Source: Mucilaginibacter gossypiicola (lineage in GTDB: Bacteria; Bacteroidota; Bacteroidia; Sphingobacteriales; Sphingobacteriaceae). From it: a DNA stretch of 64,000 nucleotides. The notes beneath the pieces are model-generated. The model was not told the origin of the DNA. It ran no database searches and worked only from the letters and a program-made list of their open reading frames with translations. Positions 35,010 to 43,512 of the stretch are shown one piece after another. Numbering within the stretch: position 1 is the first letter of the stretch; the number at the start of each line of letters is the position of its first letter. A program made the translations under genes and the position numbers. Where the stretch lies: contig NZ_FOCL01000011.1 in NCBI RefSeq assembly GCF_900110105.1, forward strand, positions 62,001 to 126,000. The letters run 5' to 3'.

Positions 35010-35125
35010 ATGTCATTGCGAGCGTAGCGTGGCAATCGCACGGAAGCAGAGCGGATCTGTATAGCATGCGATTGCTTCGTTCCCGAAATAAATCCGGGAC
35101 AGGCGGTTCCTCCTCGCAATGACAT
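35010..35125. repeat. REP-like palindrome, TCATTGCGAG family, copy 6
   Basis: Ends ATGTCATTGCGAGCGTAGCG and CTCGCAATGACAT. An extra short hairpin (CCCGAAATAAATCCGGG region, about 35082-35099) is inserted in the right arm. Confidence 0.85.
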
Positions 35126-35161
35126 AGTTTCACTAAACTCACAGCTATTACCACGCAGTTA

Positions 35162-36052
35162 TCACTCCATCAACAGCACCATCAAAGCTTCCTCTACCCT
35201 TTCCACTTCCAACAATTGTTTGGCTTTCAAATGCAATTGTAGTTCGCGCGTTTGGCTATCGCCGATGGTGGCGTCGAGTACTTCCTTTATCTCGGGAGTT
35301 AGCGCAAAGGCTTCAATGGCCTCGTCGGTGGGTATAACCTCAAGGTTGCCCAGCTGCCCGAGGTTGTTACCTGTCAGTATTCTTGAATTGCGGATAGCAT
35401 AAGGCAGTGCATCAACGCCGATGCCCATTTTGGTGGTGGGTTTGGCTACTTTAAACAAGTTCTCTTTAGTAACCCGGCAGTACCAGTCGCCACCGAGGCG
35501 GGCCACCAGGTCCATTTTTTCCTGGTCTATTTTACCTTCTGCGTCTAATACAGCGTCGCTAATGTGGATCAACTTAATTTCGGCAAGCACAAGGTTGCCT
35601 GCACCATGGCCTTGTCCTAATTCAATTACCTCGTTAACCACACATTCCAGCTGCACATATGACTCCGCTACCCGCGGCGGTTTTACAAATTGCGATGGCA
35701 CTGGTGTTAACCCCGATTTAATAAACTCATTAACCCCCAGCGCATATTCTACACTTGAAAGCGAAGTCTGCTGCACCATATCATAGTTAACAATATTGAT
35801 GACACACTCGGGCACTTCTTTTACATTTTCAAGCGTGTGCTTGGTGGTATTGTCCCTTACCCTGCGCGACGGCGAAAAAACACATATCGGAGGATTGGTA
35901 CTAAAGAAATTAAAAAAGCTGAAAGGGCTCAGGTTTACGTTACCCGCTTTATCCACAGTAGAGGCAAGACATATTGGCCTCGGCGCTATTACATAGTGCA
36001 AATAACTCTGAAGTTGAACCGGCGAAAGATCGGCTATGTTGATGGTAGGCAT
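35162..36052 (-). CDS. Flavin reductase-like FMN-binding protein
   Basis: The 296-residue protein has a flavin reductase-like split-barrel domain (about 5-200: VIAPRPICLASTVDKAGNVNLSPFSFFNFF) and an uncharacterised helical C-terminal part (about 215-296). Relatives in Bacteroidota lie consistently by homogentisate-pathway genes, as here with the fah gene 145 bp upstream on the same strand. Its reaction in that pathway is not established. Confidence 0.85.
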   Translation of the reverse strand: MPTINIADLSPVQLQSYLHYVIAPRPICLASTVDKAGNVNLSPFSFFNFFSTNPPICVFSPSRRVRDNTTKHTLENVKEVPECVINIVNYDMVQQTSLSSVEYALGVNEFIKSGLTPVPSQFVKPPRVAESYVQLECVVNEVIELGQGHGAGNLVLAEIKLIHISDAVLDAEGKIDQEKMDLVARLGGDWYCRVTKENLFKVAKPTTKMGIGVDALPYAIRNSRILTGNNLGQLGNLEVIPTDEAIEAFALTPEIKEVLDATIGDSQTRELQLHLKAKQLLEVERVEEALMVLLME

Positions 36053-36072
36053 TATTATATATCATTTATCAG

Positions 36073-36160
36073 ATGTCATTGCGAGCGTAGCGCGGCAATC
36101 GCACGGAAGCATAACGGCTCTGCATAGCATGCGATTGCTACGCTACACTCGCAACGACAT
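36073..36160. repeat. REP-like palindrome, TCATTGCGAG family, copy 7
   Basis: Ends ATGTCATTGCGAGCGTAGCG and CTCGCAACGACAT lie between the fah-like gene and the flavin reductase gene. Confidence 0.85.
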
Positions 36161-36197
36161 AGTTATTCGCAGTGGCGTGGTATATTTTTTTATTTTC

Positions 36198-37193
36198 TTA
36201 CTTCTTCAACTTCAATATCGAAAAATCGCTATCTGCTTTCTCAATGATGTTACCCAGCATACCCAACCCTGTTACCTCCATTTCAACCAGATCGCCGGGT
36301 TGCAGCCATTGCGGTTCATAATCGGCATTATTAAGTACACCAGTACCGTTCAGCTCCAGGAAGCAGCCGGTGCCAACAGTACCCGAGCCTATTACGTCAC
36401 CAGGCAAAACATCGCAACCGTAAGCTGCACGCTCAATGATTTCGGCAAAGGTCCAATCCATATCGGCCATATTACCTGCAGATACCTGCTTGCCGTTCAC
36501 CACGCATTTCATCTCCAGGTTATAAGCATTACCGGTATGGCCAGGTTTTGCGGGCACTTTATATTGCTCCAGCTCATCGGGCGTCACCAACCACGGACCA
36601 ATCACCGTCGAAAAATCCTTGCCCTTTGCCGGGCCAAGGTTCAACAGCATTTCTTCCATTTGCAGGGTGCGGGCGCTCATATCGTTCATGATCATGTAAC
36701 CGGCAATAAAGCTATCGGCTTCAGCAGCGGTAATGTTACGTCCTTTTTTATTGAGCACCACGGCTACCTCCAATTCAAAATCCAGTTTCTTAAAATGATC
36801 GGGCATGCACTCAATTTCGCCGGGGCCTTGTATGGCATTATGATTGGTGAAGTAAAAAATAGGGTACTGATCAAACTCCGGTATCATATCCAGCTTACGG
36901 TTACGCCTCGCCGAAGCCACATGCTGCCTGAAAGCATAACCGTCACGACATGACGTTGGGTGAGGCACAGGCGCCATCAGTTCAAAAAACAATTCCTCTT
37001 TAGCCTCTATTTTTCCCGACCGGATATCTTCATTAACCCGTGCAGCATGTTCCATCAGTTCGGGCCCTCCCCACAAAAACTCGTTCATATTGTCGGGGAT
37101 CAGTTTATCGCAGGAGTTTAAATTATAGATATGGCCATTAACAAAAACGCCAAGATGTTCGCGGTCTTCGGTTTTATAGGATACTAATTTCAT
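36198..37193 (-). CDS. fahA: Fumarylacetoacetate hydrolase
   Basis: The 331-residue FAH-family enzyme has the metal-binding core: FELEVAVVLNKKG (about 194-206), then DFSTVIGPWLVTPDEL (about 243-258) and GDVIGSGTVGTGCFLEL near the end. In the homogentisate pathway it splits fumarylacetoacetate to fumarate and acetoacetate. The neighbouring hmgA and hppD make this role likely, though FAH-fold paralogues with other substrates exist. The maleylacetoacetate isomerase gene is not in the window. Confidence 0.88.
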   Translation of the reverse strand: MKLVSYKTEDREHLGVFVNGHIYNLNSCDKLIPDNMNEFLWGGPELMEHAARVNEDIRSGKIEAKEELFFELMAPVPHPTSCRDGYAFRQHVASARRNRKLDMIPEFDQYPIFYFTNHNAIQGPGEIECMPDHFKKLDFELEVAVVLNKKGRNITAAEADSFIAGYMIMNDMSARTLQMEEMLLNLGPAKGKDFSTVIGPWLVTPDELEQYKVPAKPGHTGNAYNLEMKCVVNGKQVSAGNMADMDWTFAEIIERAAYGCDVLPGDVIGSGTVGTGCFLELNGTGVLNNADYEPQWLQPGDLVEMEVTGLGMLGNIIEKADSDFSILKLKK

Positions 37194-37234
37194 AGAGTAG
37201 CTTAATTGGTATAATCAAAGCTAATGATTTTTTG

Positions 37235-37819
37235 TTAGGTGAATGGTTGATTAAGTTGATTAGGTGAGTGGTTTCTTACGCGGATATATTCCGCCGCCGC
37301 TCGGCTCCAGCACATAGCCGTTAACTTAATTGAATAGTTTGGCACAAGTCTTTTAAAATCCCCTCTTGAGAGTAATAGCCCATCATTAGACAGCGACGGG
37401 AAATGACAAACCGTACAGTTGACTCACCCGGTCTACGCTACGCTGGACCACCCTCTCTATCCTTCGGATAAAGAGGGTAAGAAAAAAAACAAATTAAAAT
37501 CCCCTCTTTACGCTTGCGTAGAGAGGGGTGACGAGCGTAGCGATGTCGGGGTGAGTCGATATGGCGGTTAATTCTTCACTTATGTCTTTTCATGGGCTAT
37601 TACTCTCTCAAGAGGGAATCACACTTTCCCACGCTTTTTTCTTCCTTAAGTTAACGGCTATGGGCTTCAGCCGAGTGGCGGTTATCCCCAGGCCTCTGGC
37701 CTGTATACATCACACCGGCGGCCAGAGGCCGTGAAATAGTTACCACTCGGCTGGAGCCGAGCGGCGGCGTGAAAAAAACCAACCACTCACCTAATCAGCT
37801 TAATCAACCATTCACCTAA
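37235..37819. repeat. 585-bp multi-tier nested palindrome
   Basis: Inverted arms are stacked at several levels. The outer pair is 37235-37274 with 37780-37819, about 40 bp with one or two mismatches (TTAGGTGAATGGTTGATTAA). The next is CGCCGCCGCTCGGCTCCAG (about 37292-37310) with its complement (37751-37769). CATAGCCGTTAACTTAA (37313-37329) matches 37646-37662. CCCTCTTGAGAGTAATAGCCCA-like arms lie at about 37360-37382 and 37593-37616. GACTCACCC (37421-37429) matches GGGTGAGTC-like 37549-37558. Two small hairpins stand at the centre (37451-37478 and 37501-37528), and GGCCTCTGGCC/GGCCAGAGGCC forms a side stem (37691-37731). No ORF is credible within it. Confidence 0.85.
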
Positions 37820-37856
37820 ATTTGCATCCTAAATATAATCCCGCTAACTTAGTATC

Positions 37857-37967
37857 ATGTTACGCATACAAATGCATTTTCTGTTTTCATTGGGGTTAAC
37901 CTCCATGAGCGATGCTTCGTCGTTCAGAGATGCTATGCTTGCCAAGATCGTACTGGCGCAATACTAA
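37857..37967 (+). CDS. Candidate 36-codon leader ORF upstream of hmgA
   Basis: ATG at 37857 opens a 36-residue frame ending QY-stop, with Phe at positions 8, 10 and 23 and Tyr as the last residue. A TAAATTTG -7-like box lies at 37817-37824, at the edge of the nested palindrome, and no other gene lies before hmgA. It could be a leader peptide or pure chance; nothing in the sequence proves translation. Confidence 0.3.
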   Translation: MLRIQMHFLFSLGLTSMSDASSFRDAMLAKIVLAQY

Positions 37968-37994
37968 TCCTCCATTCCCGCTATCTTCATTTTT

Positions 37995-38047
37995 TAACCA
38001 TTATTTATTAATGGTTAGGGCTATGCTTTCGGACTTATTATTCCGAA
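37995..38047 (+). promoter_or_regulatory. Two hairpins in the hmgA leader
   Basis: TAACCATTA (37995-38003) and TAATGGTTA (38009-38017) form a perfect 9-bp stem with a 5-nt loop. TTCGGA (38028-38033) and TCCGAA (38042-38047) form a second stem. They lie between the small ORF and the hmgA ATG. Neither is followed by a T run, so they are not ordinary terminators. Confidence 0.5.
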
Positions 38048-38096
38048 CACAAATCAGCATTTTATACGTTTTATTGTTAACCAATTAAACCAATTC

Positions 38097-39254
38097 ATGC
38101 CTCTATATCATAGTTTAGGATCAATTCCGCCTAAGCGGCATACGCAATTCCGTAAGCCCGATGGTAGTTTATATGCCGAAGAGCTTGTTTCGACCGAAGG
38201 TTTTTCAAGCCTTTACTCCTTGGTGTACCACGCCTACCCGCCCACCATTGTAAAAACCCTGGGCGAACCATACAGCGTGGAGCCTAAAATAGCGCGCGAA
38301 AAACACCTGAAGCATACCAGTTTGATAGGTTTCAACATACAACCCGAAGATGATTACCTGCAAAGCCGCAAGCCGGTACTGGTAAACAGCGATCTGCATA
38401 TTTCGCTTGCAGCACCACGCCAAAGCATGACCGATTATTTTTACAAAAACAGCCAGGCCGATGAGGTAGTTTTCATTCATGAAGGCTCCGGCACTTTAAA
38501 AACAGGTTTCGGCAATATCAAATTTCAGTATGGTGATTATTTGGTGATTCCCCGCGGCACCATTTACCAGATGGAGTTTGATGGTACGGCAAACAGGCTT
38601 TTTATCGTAGAAAGTTTCAGCCCTATTCGTCCGCCCAAACGTTACCGTAACCAGTACGGACAACTGATGGAACATTCGCCCTATTGCGAGCGCGATATCA
38701 AACTACCGGCCAATCTGAAAACTTATGATGAGCATGGCGATTTTAAAATCCTGATAAAAAAACAGGGACTCATTTATCCTTACATCTATGCCACCCATCC
38801 GTTTGACTTTATAGGCTGGGATGGCTTTCATTACCCCTGGGCTTTATCCATTCATGATTTTGAGCCGATAACGGGCAGATTGCACCAGCCCCCACCGGTG
38901 CATCAAACATTTGAAGGTAACAACTTTGTGATTTGCTCATTTGTGCCCCGCAAATTTGACTATCATCCGCTATCCATACCTGCGCCCTACAACCACAGCA
39001 ATGTGGATAGCGACGAGGTTTTATATTATGTAGATGGTGATTTCATGAGCCGCAAAAGCGTAGTTAAAGGGCAGATCACCCTGCATCCCGGCGGTATCCC
39101 ACATGGCCCGCATCCAGGTTCTGTCGAAAAATCAATAGGCAAAGAATCAACCGATGAGCTGGCTGTAATGATTGATCCTTTCAGACCGCTGATGTTAACG
39201 GAGGATGCTATTAAAATAGAGGATGAAAATTATTATAAAAGCTGGCAATATTAA
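38097..39254 (+). CDS. hmgA: Homogentisate 1,2-dioxygenase
   Basis: This 385-residue ring-cleaving dioxygenase opens homogentisate to maleylacetoacetate. It is a compact bacterial form with the C-terminal cupin carrying the iron-site region PYNHSNVDSDEVLYYVDG (about 299-316) and the conserved GGIPHGPHPG (about 331-340). The next gene downstream, hppD, makes its substrate; a REP element separates them by 114 bp. A long leader with a small ORF and hairpins precedes it. Confidence 0.95.
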   Translation: MPLYHSLGSIPPKRHTQFRKPDGSLYAEELVSTEGFSSLYSLVYHAYPPTIVKTLGEPYSVEPKIAREKHLKHTSLIGFNIQPEDDYLQSRKPVLVNSDLHISLAAPRQSMTDYFYKNSQADEVVFIHEGSGTLKTGFGNIKFQYGDYLVIPRGTIYQMEFDGTANRLFIVESFSPIRPPKRYRNQYGQLMEHSPYCERDIKLPANLKTYDEHGDFKILIKKQGLIYPYIYATHPFDFIGWDGFHYPWALSIHDFEPITGRLHQPPPVHQTFEGNNFVICSFVPRKFDYHPLSIPAPYNHSNVDSDEVLYYVDGDFMSRKSVVKGQITLHPGGIPHGPHPGSVEKSIGKESTDELAVMIDPFRPLMLTEDAIKIEDENYYKSWQY

Positions 39255-39265
39255 CTACTAACCCT

Positions 39266-39351
39266 ATGTCATTGCGAGCGTAGCGTGGCAATCGCATGCT
39301 ATACAAAGCGAATCTGCACAGTTCGCGATTGCTTCGTTCCTCGCAATGACA
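39266..39351. repeat. REP-like palindrome, TCATTGCGAG family, copy 8
   Basis: Ends ATGTCATTGCGAGCGTAGCG and CTCGCAATGACA lie in the hmgA-hppD intergenic gap. An in-frame extension of hppD reads through it, but this is not coding. Confidence 0.85.
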
Positions 39352-39368
39352 CATTTAAATTCATTAAA

Positions 39369-40493
39369 ATGCACACTCAAACTTTAGATAAACAACCAAT
39401 CACAACCGATTTCCTGCCCCTTAATGGTACGGATTACGTTGAATTTTATGTAGGCAATGCCAAGCAGGCGGCCCATTATTATAAAACAGCTTTCGGCTTT
39501 CAGAACCTGGCCTATGCCGGTCCTGAAACCGGCGTACGCGACAGGGCATCATACGTTTTGCAGCAGGGTAAGATTAGAATTGTACTTACCACTCCCCTAC
39601 ACTCCGAACATCCCATTGCCGAGCATATTAAAAAACATGGCGATGGTGTAAAAGTACTGGCACTTTGGGTTGATGACGCTTATGATGCTTTTGAGCAAAC
39701 CACTAAACGTGGTGCCGAACCTTATCAGCAACCGCAAACCTTAACTGACGAACATGGCGAAGTGCGTACCAGCGGCATTAAACTATATGGCGAAACTGTG
39801 CATATGTTTATTGAGCGCAAAAACTATAATGGTTTGTTTTTGCCCGGCTATCAAAAGCTGGAAAATACCTATAACCCAGCAGATGCAGGGCTGCTTTATG
39901 TTGACCATTGCGTAGGCAATGTAGGCTGGCATAAAATGAACGAGTGGGTTAATTTTTATGAAGAAGTTTTAGGCTTCCGCAACATACTCACTTTTGATGA
40001 TAAAATGATCTCGACAGAGTATTCGGCTTTAATGAGCAAGGTGATGAGCAACGGGAATGGTTATGTAAAATTCCCAATCAACGAGCCTGCCGAGGGCAAG
40101 AAGAAATCGCAAATTGAGGAATATCTTGAATTTTATGAGGACGAAGGAGTACAACATCTTGCCCTCGCTACCCATGATATTGTAGCAACCGTTACCGAAC
40201 TGCAAAACCGCGGCGTTGAATTTTTAACCGTTCCCTCAACTTATTATGATGACCTGATTGACCGCGTTGGTCATATAGATGAAGACCTTGAGCCTCTGAA
40301 ACGTTTAGGCATCCTGGTTGATCGTGATGACGAGGGCTACCTGCTGCAGATATTTACCAAACCTGTTGAAGACAGGCCGACATTATTCTTCGAGATCATC
40401 CAGCGCAAGGGCGCAAAATCATTCGGGGCGGGCAATTTTAAAGCCCTGTTTGAAGCAATTGAGCGCGAGCAGGAAGCGAGAGGAAATCTTTGA
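39369..40493 (+). CDS. hppD: 4-hydroxyphenylpyruvate dioxygenase
   Basis: The 374-residue vicinal-oxygen-chelate enzyme converts 4-hydroxyphenylpyruvate to homogentisate. All three iron ligands are visible: H180 (VDHCVGN), H263 (VQHLAL) and E342 (FFEIIQRKG), together with the C-terminal FGAGNFKALFEAIEREQ. ATG at 39369 is chosen; a longer upstream frame (from 39285) consists of translated REP sequence. A strong terminator follows at 40526. Confidence 0.96.
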   Translation: MHTQTLDKQPITTDFLPLNGTDYVEFYVGNAKQAAHYYKTAFGFQNLAYAGPETGVRDRASYVLQQGKIRIVLTTPLHSEHPIAEHIKKHGDGVKVLALWVDDAYDAFEQTTKRGAEPYQQPQTLTDEHGEVRTSGIKLYGETVHMFIERKNYNGLFLPGYQKLENTYNPADAGLLYVDHCVGNVGWHKMNEWVNFYEEVLGFRNILTFDDKMISTEYSALMSKVMSNGNGYVKFPINEPAEGKKKSQIEEYLEFYEDEGVQHLALATHDIVATVTELQNRGVEFLTVPSTYYDDLIDRVGHIDEDLEPLKRLGILVDRDDEGYLLQIFTKPVEDRPTLFFEIIQRKGAKSFGAGNFKALFEAIEREQEARGNL

Positions 40494-40525
40494 TTTCGGA
40501 TTTTTAAATAGTGATTTATCATTAT

Positions 40526-40550
40526 AAGCCGGGCCTTGCCCGGCTTTTTT
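40526..40550 (+). terminator. Rho-independent terminator after hppD
   Basis: AAGCCGGGC and GCCCGGCTT form the stem, followed by a T6 run. Confidence 0.9.
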
Positions 40551-40574
40551 GTTTTCAATTGTTACTTTTAGCCC

Positions 40575-41831
40575 ATGCGTAAATATTTAACCTACATCTT
40601 TATCTTACTAAGCCCCGCAGTTTTTGGGCAAAAAAGCCTGAGCGCCAAAGGCGATAGCTTATACGAGGCAAAAAACTTCATTCAAGCAGGAAATTGTTAC
40701 CTGCAATCGGCCAAACAAGCCGAATTTAAAGCTTCGGCCACCGGCGATTATTACAACGCTGCTTGCTGCTATGCTCTTTCGGGTAAAGCCGACAGCGCAA
40801 TGATCATATTGAAATTAGCTATTAACAGCGGCTATAAAAATGCAGCACACCTGGTAACAGATTCAGACCTAAATTCACTACATCAAATGCCCGAATGGCG
40901 ACCGCTGCTCAACTCTTTAGAAAAGCAGGCTAAGGGATTCACCGATGATCCCTTAAAAGCCAAACTTGTAACCAGCGATATTAAAAACTTCTGGACGGCT
41001 TATGACCGTGCTCAAAAAGACACAGCCAACCGGCTTAAAATTTACAGACAATATTATGTTGATCCGGGATCGGCCGGCTTGCAGGATTATTTTGCATACA
41101 AAGTTATACACATGAAAAACTTTGTAAAAGGTCATGATAAAAAGCAAAAGTTTTATGCGGCCATCCGCAAAAACACCTATACGGTTGATAAACAAAAGCC
41201 GCAGATGATGGCATCGTTTGTAAAACTTAAAGAGCTTTACCCGCAGGCTAAATTCCCGGATGTATATTTTGTAATCGGTGCATTTTCATCGGGAGGCACT
41301 TCATCAGATAATGGCCTGCTCATTGGCCTTGACCAGGCAGTGCGTACGCCCGATATACCTGTAGATGAACTTACCCTTTGGGAAAACAACAACTTTGGTA
41401 AGCTTGATTACATTCCTAACCTTGTGGCTCACGAACTTATTCACTTTAACCAGGACGGCATGTTAGGCGGTGATACTACGTTACTCCGGGCGGTTTTGGT
41501 TGAAGGCATGGCCGACTTTTTGGGCGAACTGATTTCCGGCCATACTGCTAACGAGCGCCTCCATGTGTGGGCAAAAGGACACGAAAAACAAATATGGTCC
41601 GATTTTGAAAAAGAAATGTATTTAAAGCGCGGCTACAATTGGATAGCCAACTCCAATCAGGAAACCGCTGATAAACCAGCCGATCTGGGTTATTGGGTTG
41701 GTTACCAGATCTGCAAGGGCTACTATGATAACTGTCCGGATAAAAAGCAGGCTATTTATGATATGCTGAACATCAAAGACTATAAAGCTTTTTACGAGAA
41801 GAGCGGAACAAATAAAAAGTTCAGCAACTAA
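40575..41831 (+). CDS. Predicted secreted zinc metalloprotease (DUF2268-like) with TPR-like N-terminus
   Basis: The 418-residue protein has a signal peptide (1-18), two TPR-like helices (about 22-80, with YYNAACCYALSGKADSAM) and a C-terminal protease-like domain containing VAHELIHFNQ (H286, E287, H290), with a probable third ligand in EGMADFLGE (about 314-322). This resembles DUF2268-type predicted Zn proteases. The substrate is unknown. A TACTTTTA box ends four bases before the ATG, suggesting a leaderless mRNA. Confidence 0.8.
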   Translation: MRKYLTYIFILLSPAVFGQKSLSAKGDSLYEAKNFIQAGNCYLQSAKQAEFKASATGDYYNAACCYALSGKADSAMIILKLAINSGYKNAAHLVTDSDLNSLHQMPEWRPLLNSLEKQAKGFTDDPLKAKLVTSDIKNFWTAYDRAQKDTANRLKIYRQYYVDPGSAGLQDYFAYKVIHMKNFVKGHDKKQKFYAAIRKNTYTVDKQKPQMMASFVKLKELYPQAKFPDVYFVIGAFSSGGTSSDNGLLIGLDQAVRTPDIPVDELTLWENNNFGKLDYIPNLVAHELIHFNQDGMLGGDTTLLRAVLVEGMADFLGELISGHTANERLHVWAKGHEKQIWSDFEKEMYLKRGYNWIANSNQETADKPADLGYWVGYQICKGYYDNCPDKKQAIYDMLNIKDYKAFYEKSGTNKKFSN

Positions 41832-41859
41832 CATAAAAAGCAGTACTGTATAGGCTTTT

Positions 41860-41888
41860 AAGCCGGGCAAATGCCCGGCTTTTTATTT
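41860..41888 (+). terminator. Rho-independent terminator after the metalloprotease
   Basis: AGCCGGGCA (41861-41869) and TGCCCGGCT (41872-41880) pair, followed by TTTTATTT. Confidence 0.9.
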
Positions 41889-41931
41889 GGCAGCCATTAG
41901 GTTATATTTGGTATAACTAATTAACAATTTT

Positions 41932-42402
41932 ATGAAAAAAGCTTTACTTATCCTTACCACTGCCATACTAAGTGTTAACTGCTTAGCCCAAAGTTCACCA
42001 TCCGCCAAACCCGTTTACGATGCCGCCCTTGCAAAAAAACTTGGTGCCGATGATTATGGCATGAAAAAATATGTAATGGCCTTCCTGAAAGAAGGCCCAA
42101 CGCAACTGAAAGATTCGGCTGCTAACATGCAGCTGCAAATGGCGCATCTTAAAAACATTGGCAGGCTTGCTGCCGAAGGTAAGCTGGTTGTGGCAGGACC
42201 CTTTTTGGATAACCAGCCTTTGCGTGGTATTTTCATTTTTAATGTAGAAACTGTAGAGGAAGCCCAAAAACTTACCGAAACCGACCCGGCTATCAAAGCA
42301 GGGGCTTTAGTGATGGAGCTGCACCCTTTTTATTGCAGCGCAGCGCTGATGCAGGTTGTACCTATCCACAATACTCTTCAAAAGAAAAGCATGACCAATT
42401 AA
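41932..42402 (+). CDS. Exported YciI-like protein
   Basis: The 156-residue protein has a signal peptide (1-19, cleaved near LAQ) and a YCII-related dimeric alpha/beta-barrel domain (about 45-135: AHLKNIGRLAAEGKLVVAGPF, then EEAQKLTETDPAIKAG). YciI-type proteins are small proposed enzymes with a conserved His/Asp pair; no reaction is established. Its stop is directly followed by the AlkD-like start codon at 42403. TATATTTG at 41903-41910 is a likely -7 box. Confidence 0.85.
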   Translation: MKKALLILTTAILSVNCLAQSSPSAKPVYDAALAKKLGADDYGMKKYVMAFLKEGPTQLKDSAANMQLQMAHLKNIGRLAAEGKLVVAGPFLDNQPLRGIFIFNVETVEEAQKLTETDPAIKAGALVMELHPFYCSAALMQVVPIHNTLQKKSMTN

Positions 42403-43059
42403 ATGAATGCCGTACAATTTGTCATCGAACAGCTTAAAGAAAAAGCTGATGCCGCCTATTTAAAAGGAATGGCGCGCTTTGGGATTGATAGTTCAAAAGC
42501 TTTAGGTGTAAGGCTACCCGAGATCCGTAAGCTGGCTAAAACCATTAAAAAAGACCATGCACTGGCGTTAGGCCTTTGGGATACACAAATACATGAAGCC
42601 AGGATGCTGGCCTCCATGATAGCCGATCCTAAACAGGTTACACCTCAATTGATGGATAAATGGGTAAGCGATTTTTACTCCTGGGACATTTGCGACCAGG
42701 TTTGCGGCAATCTCTTTGACCGTACCCCATTCGCCATTGATAAGGCTATTGAATATAGTAGTCACGAAGAGGAATTTGTAAAACGTGCGGGATTTGTTTT
42801 AATGGCTGAATACGCCATTCACAATAAAACTGCGCCCGATGAAGTATTTATAAGCCTGTTTCCCATTATGGAGCGGGAAGCCTGGGATAACCGTAACTTT
42901 GTTAAAAAGGCCGTTAACTGGGCATTACGTCAAATAGGCAAACGAAATATTATATTAAAAGTTAAAGCTATTGATACTGCAAGAAATATTTATAACCAGC
43001 CCGCCAAATCAGCAAAATGGATTGCCAATAATGCACTTAATGAACTAATAAGCAAATAG
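42403..43059 (+). CDS. AlkD-like DNA alkylation repair protein
   Basis: This 218-residue all-helical protein of the ALK (HEAT-like repeat) superfamily has the pattern of AlkD glycosylases (GVRLPEIRKLAKTIKKD; MLASMIADPKQVT; WDICDQVCGNLFDRTP; AFKRAGF-like VKRAGFVLMAEYA). AlkD removes bulky or cationic alkylated bases without flipping them. Whether this copy is active depends on its aromatic/acidic cleft residues; W and D of SWDICD are present. It begins immediately after the YciI gene stop, so translation is probably coupled. Confidence 0.88.
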   Translation: MNAVQFVIEQLKEKADAAYLKGMARFGIDSSKALGVRLPEIRKLAKTIKKDHALALGLWDTQIHEARMLASMIADPKQVTPQLMDKWVSDFYSWDICDQVCGNLFDRTPFAIDKAIEYSSHEEEFVKRAGFVLMAEYAIHNKTAPDEVFISLFPIMEREAWDNRNFVKKAVNWALRQIGKRNIILKVKAIDTARNIYNQPAKSAKWIANNALNELISK

Positions 43060-43512
43060 AATATATAATATTTTTCTATAAAATTAAATTTGGATAAATT
43101 GCCTGTAAAATAGGACATTATAATACTCAATAATAGTTCACCCATATTCACTAACTTAGTGCCCACTATTTTTTACAATCAAATTACGCCGAAGTATTTT
43201 ATTGAAGATATATTCAACTCTTAATGTATTTAAGCAAAGGATCGGTTATTTGAGGGGTATTTTACAAAATATTACTTCAATTAGGAGTACATATAGCCAG
43301 ATATTCCAAAAACCGTAAATACCAGTAAAAGAATACATTATAAAGTATCAAAAATATTATATTTGAGGCTTGGCAAATGTGGAATAATGATTGGGCAGAA
43401 GCTTACAGCCAAACAACTGGTGGTTGTAAACTTAAAAACTTTAAATCGTGGCACGTATTTTAATATTAAGGACGTGTCAAAAATAAATTGAATTAGTGAA
43501 CGGATTGTTGAT
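43060..43512. other. AT-rich leader region of the PAS kinase gene
   Basis: This 453-bp gap is strongly AT-rich. TATATTTG at 43358-43365 is a perfect -7 box but lacks a clear -33. If used, it gives a leader of about 140 nt. I see no RNA gene or ORF. Confidence 0.5.

Noticed and set aside
36036..36953. Long (305-codon) rightward frame over the fahA gene
   Set aside because: It is antisense to a clear fumarylacetoacetase and its translation has no family features; it is a shadow of biased codon use.
37235..37819. Considered as an insertion sequence or transposon
   Set aside because: No transposase frame, even degraded, could be found inside or next to the palindrome.
11298..39351. Repeated palindromes considered as a CRISPR array
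   Set aside because: Copies are kilobases apart, vary in length and have no regular spacers; no cas genes are present.
39285..39368. Upstream extension of hppD
   Set aside because: The extra codons are REP element sequence; ATG at 39369 matches the family start.
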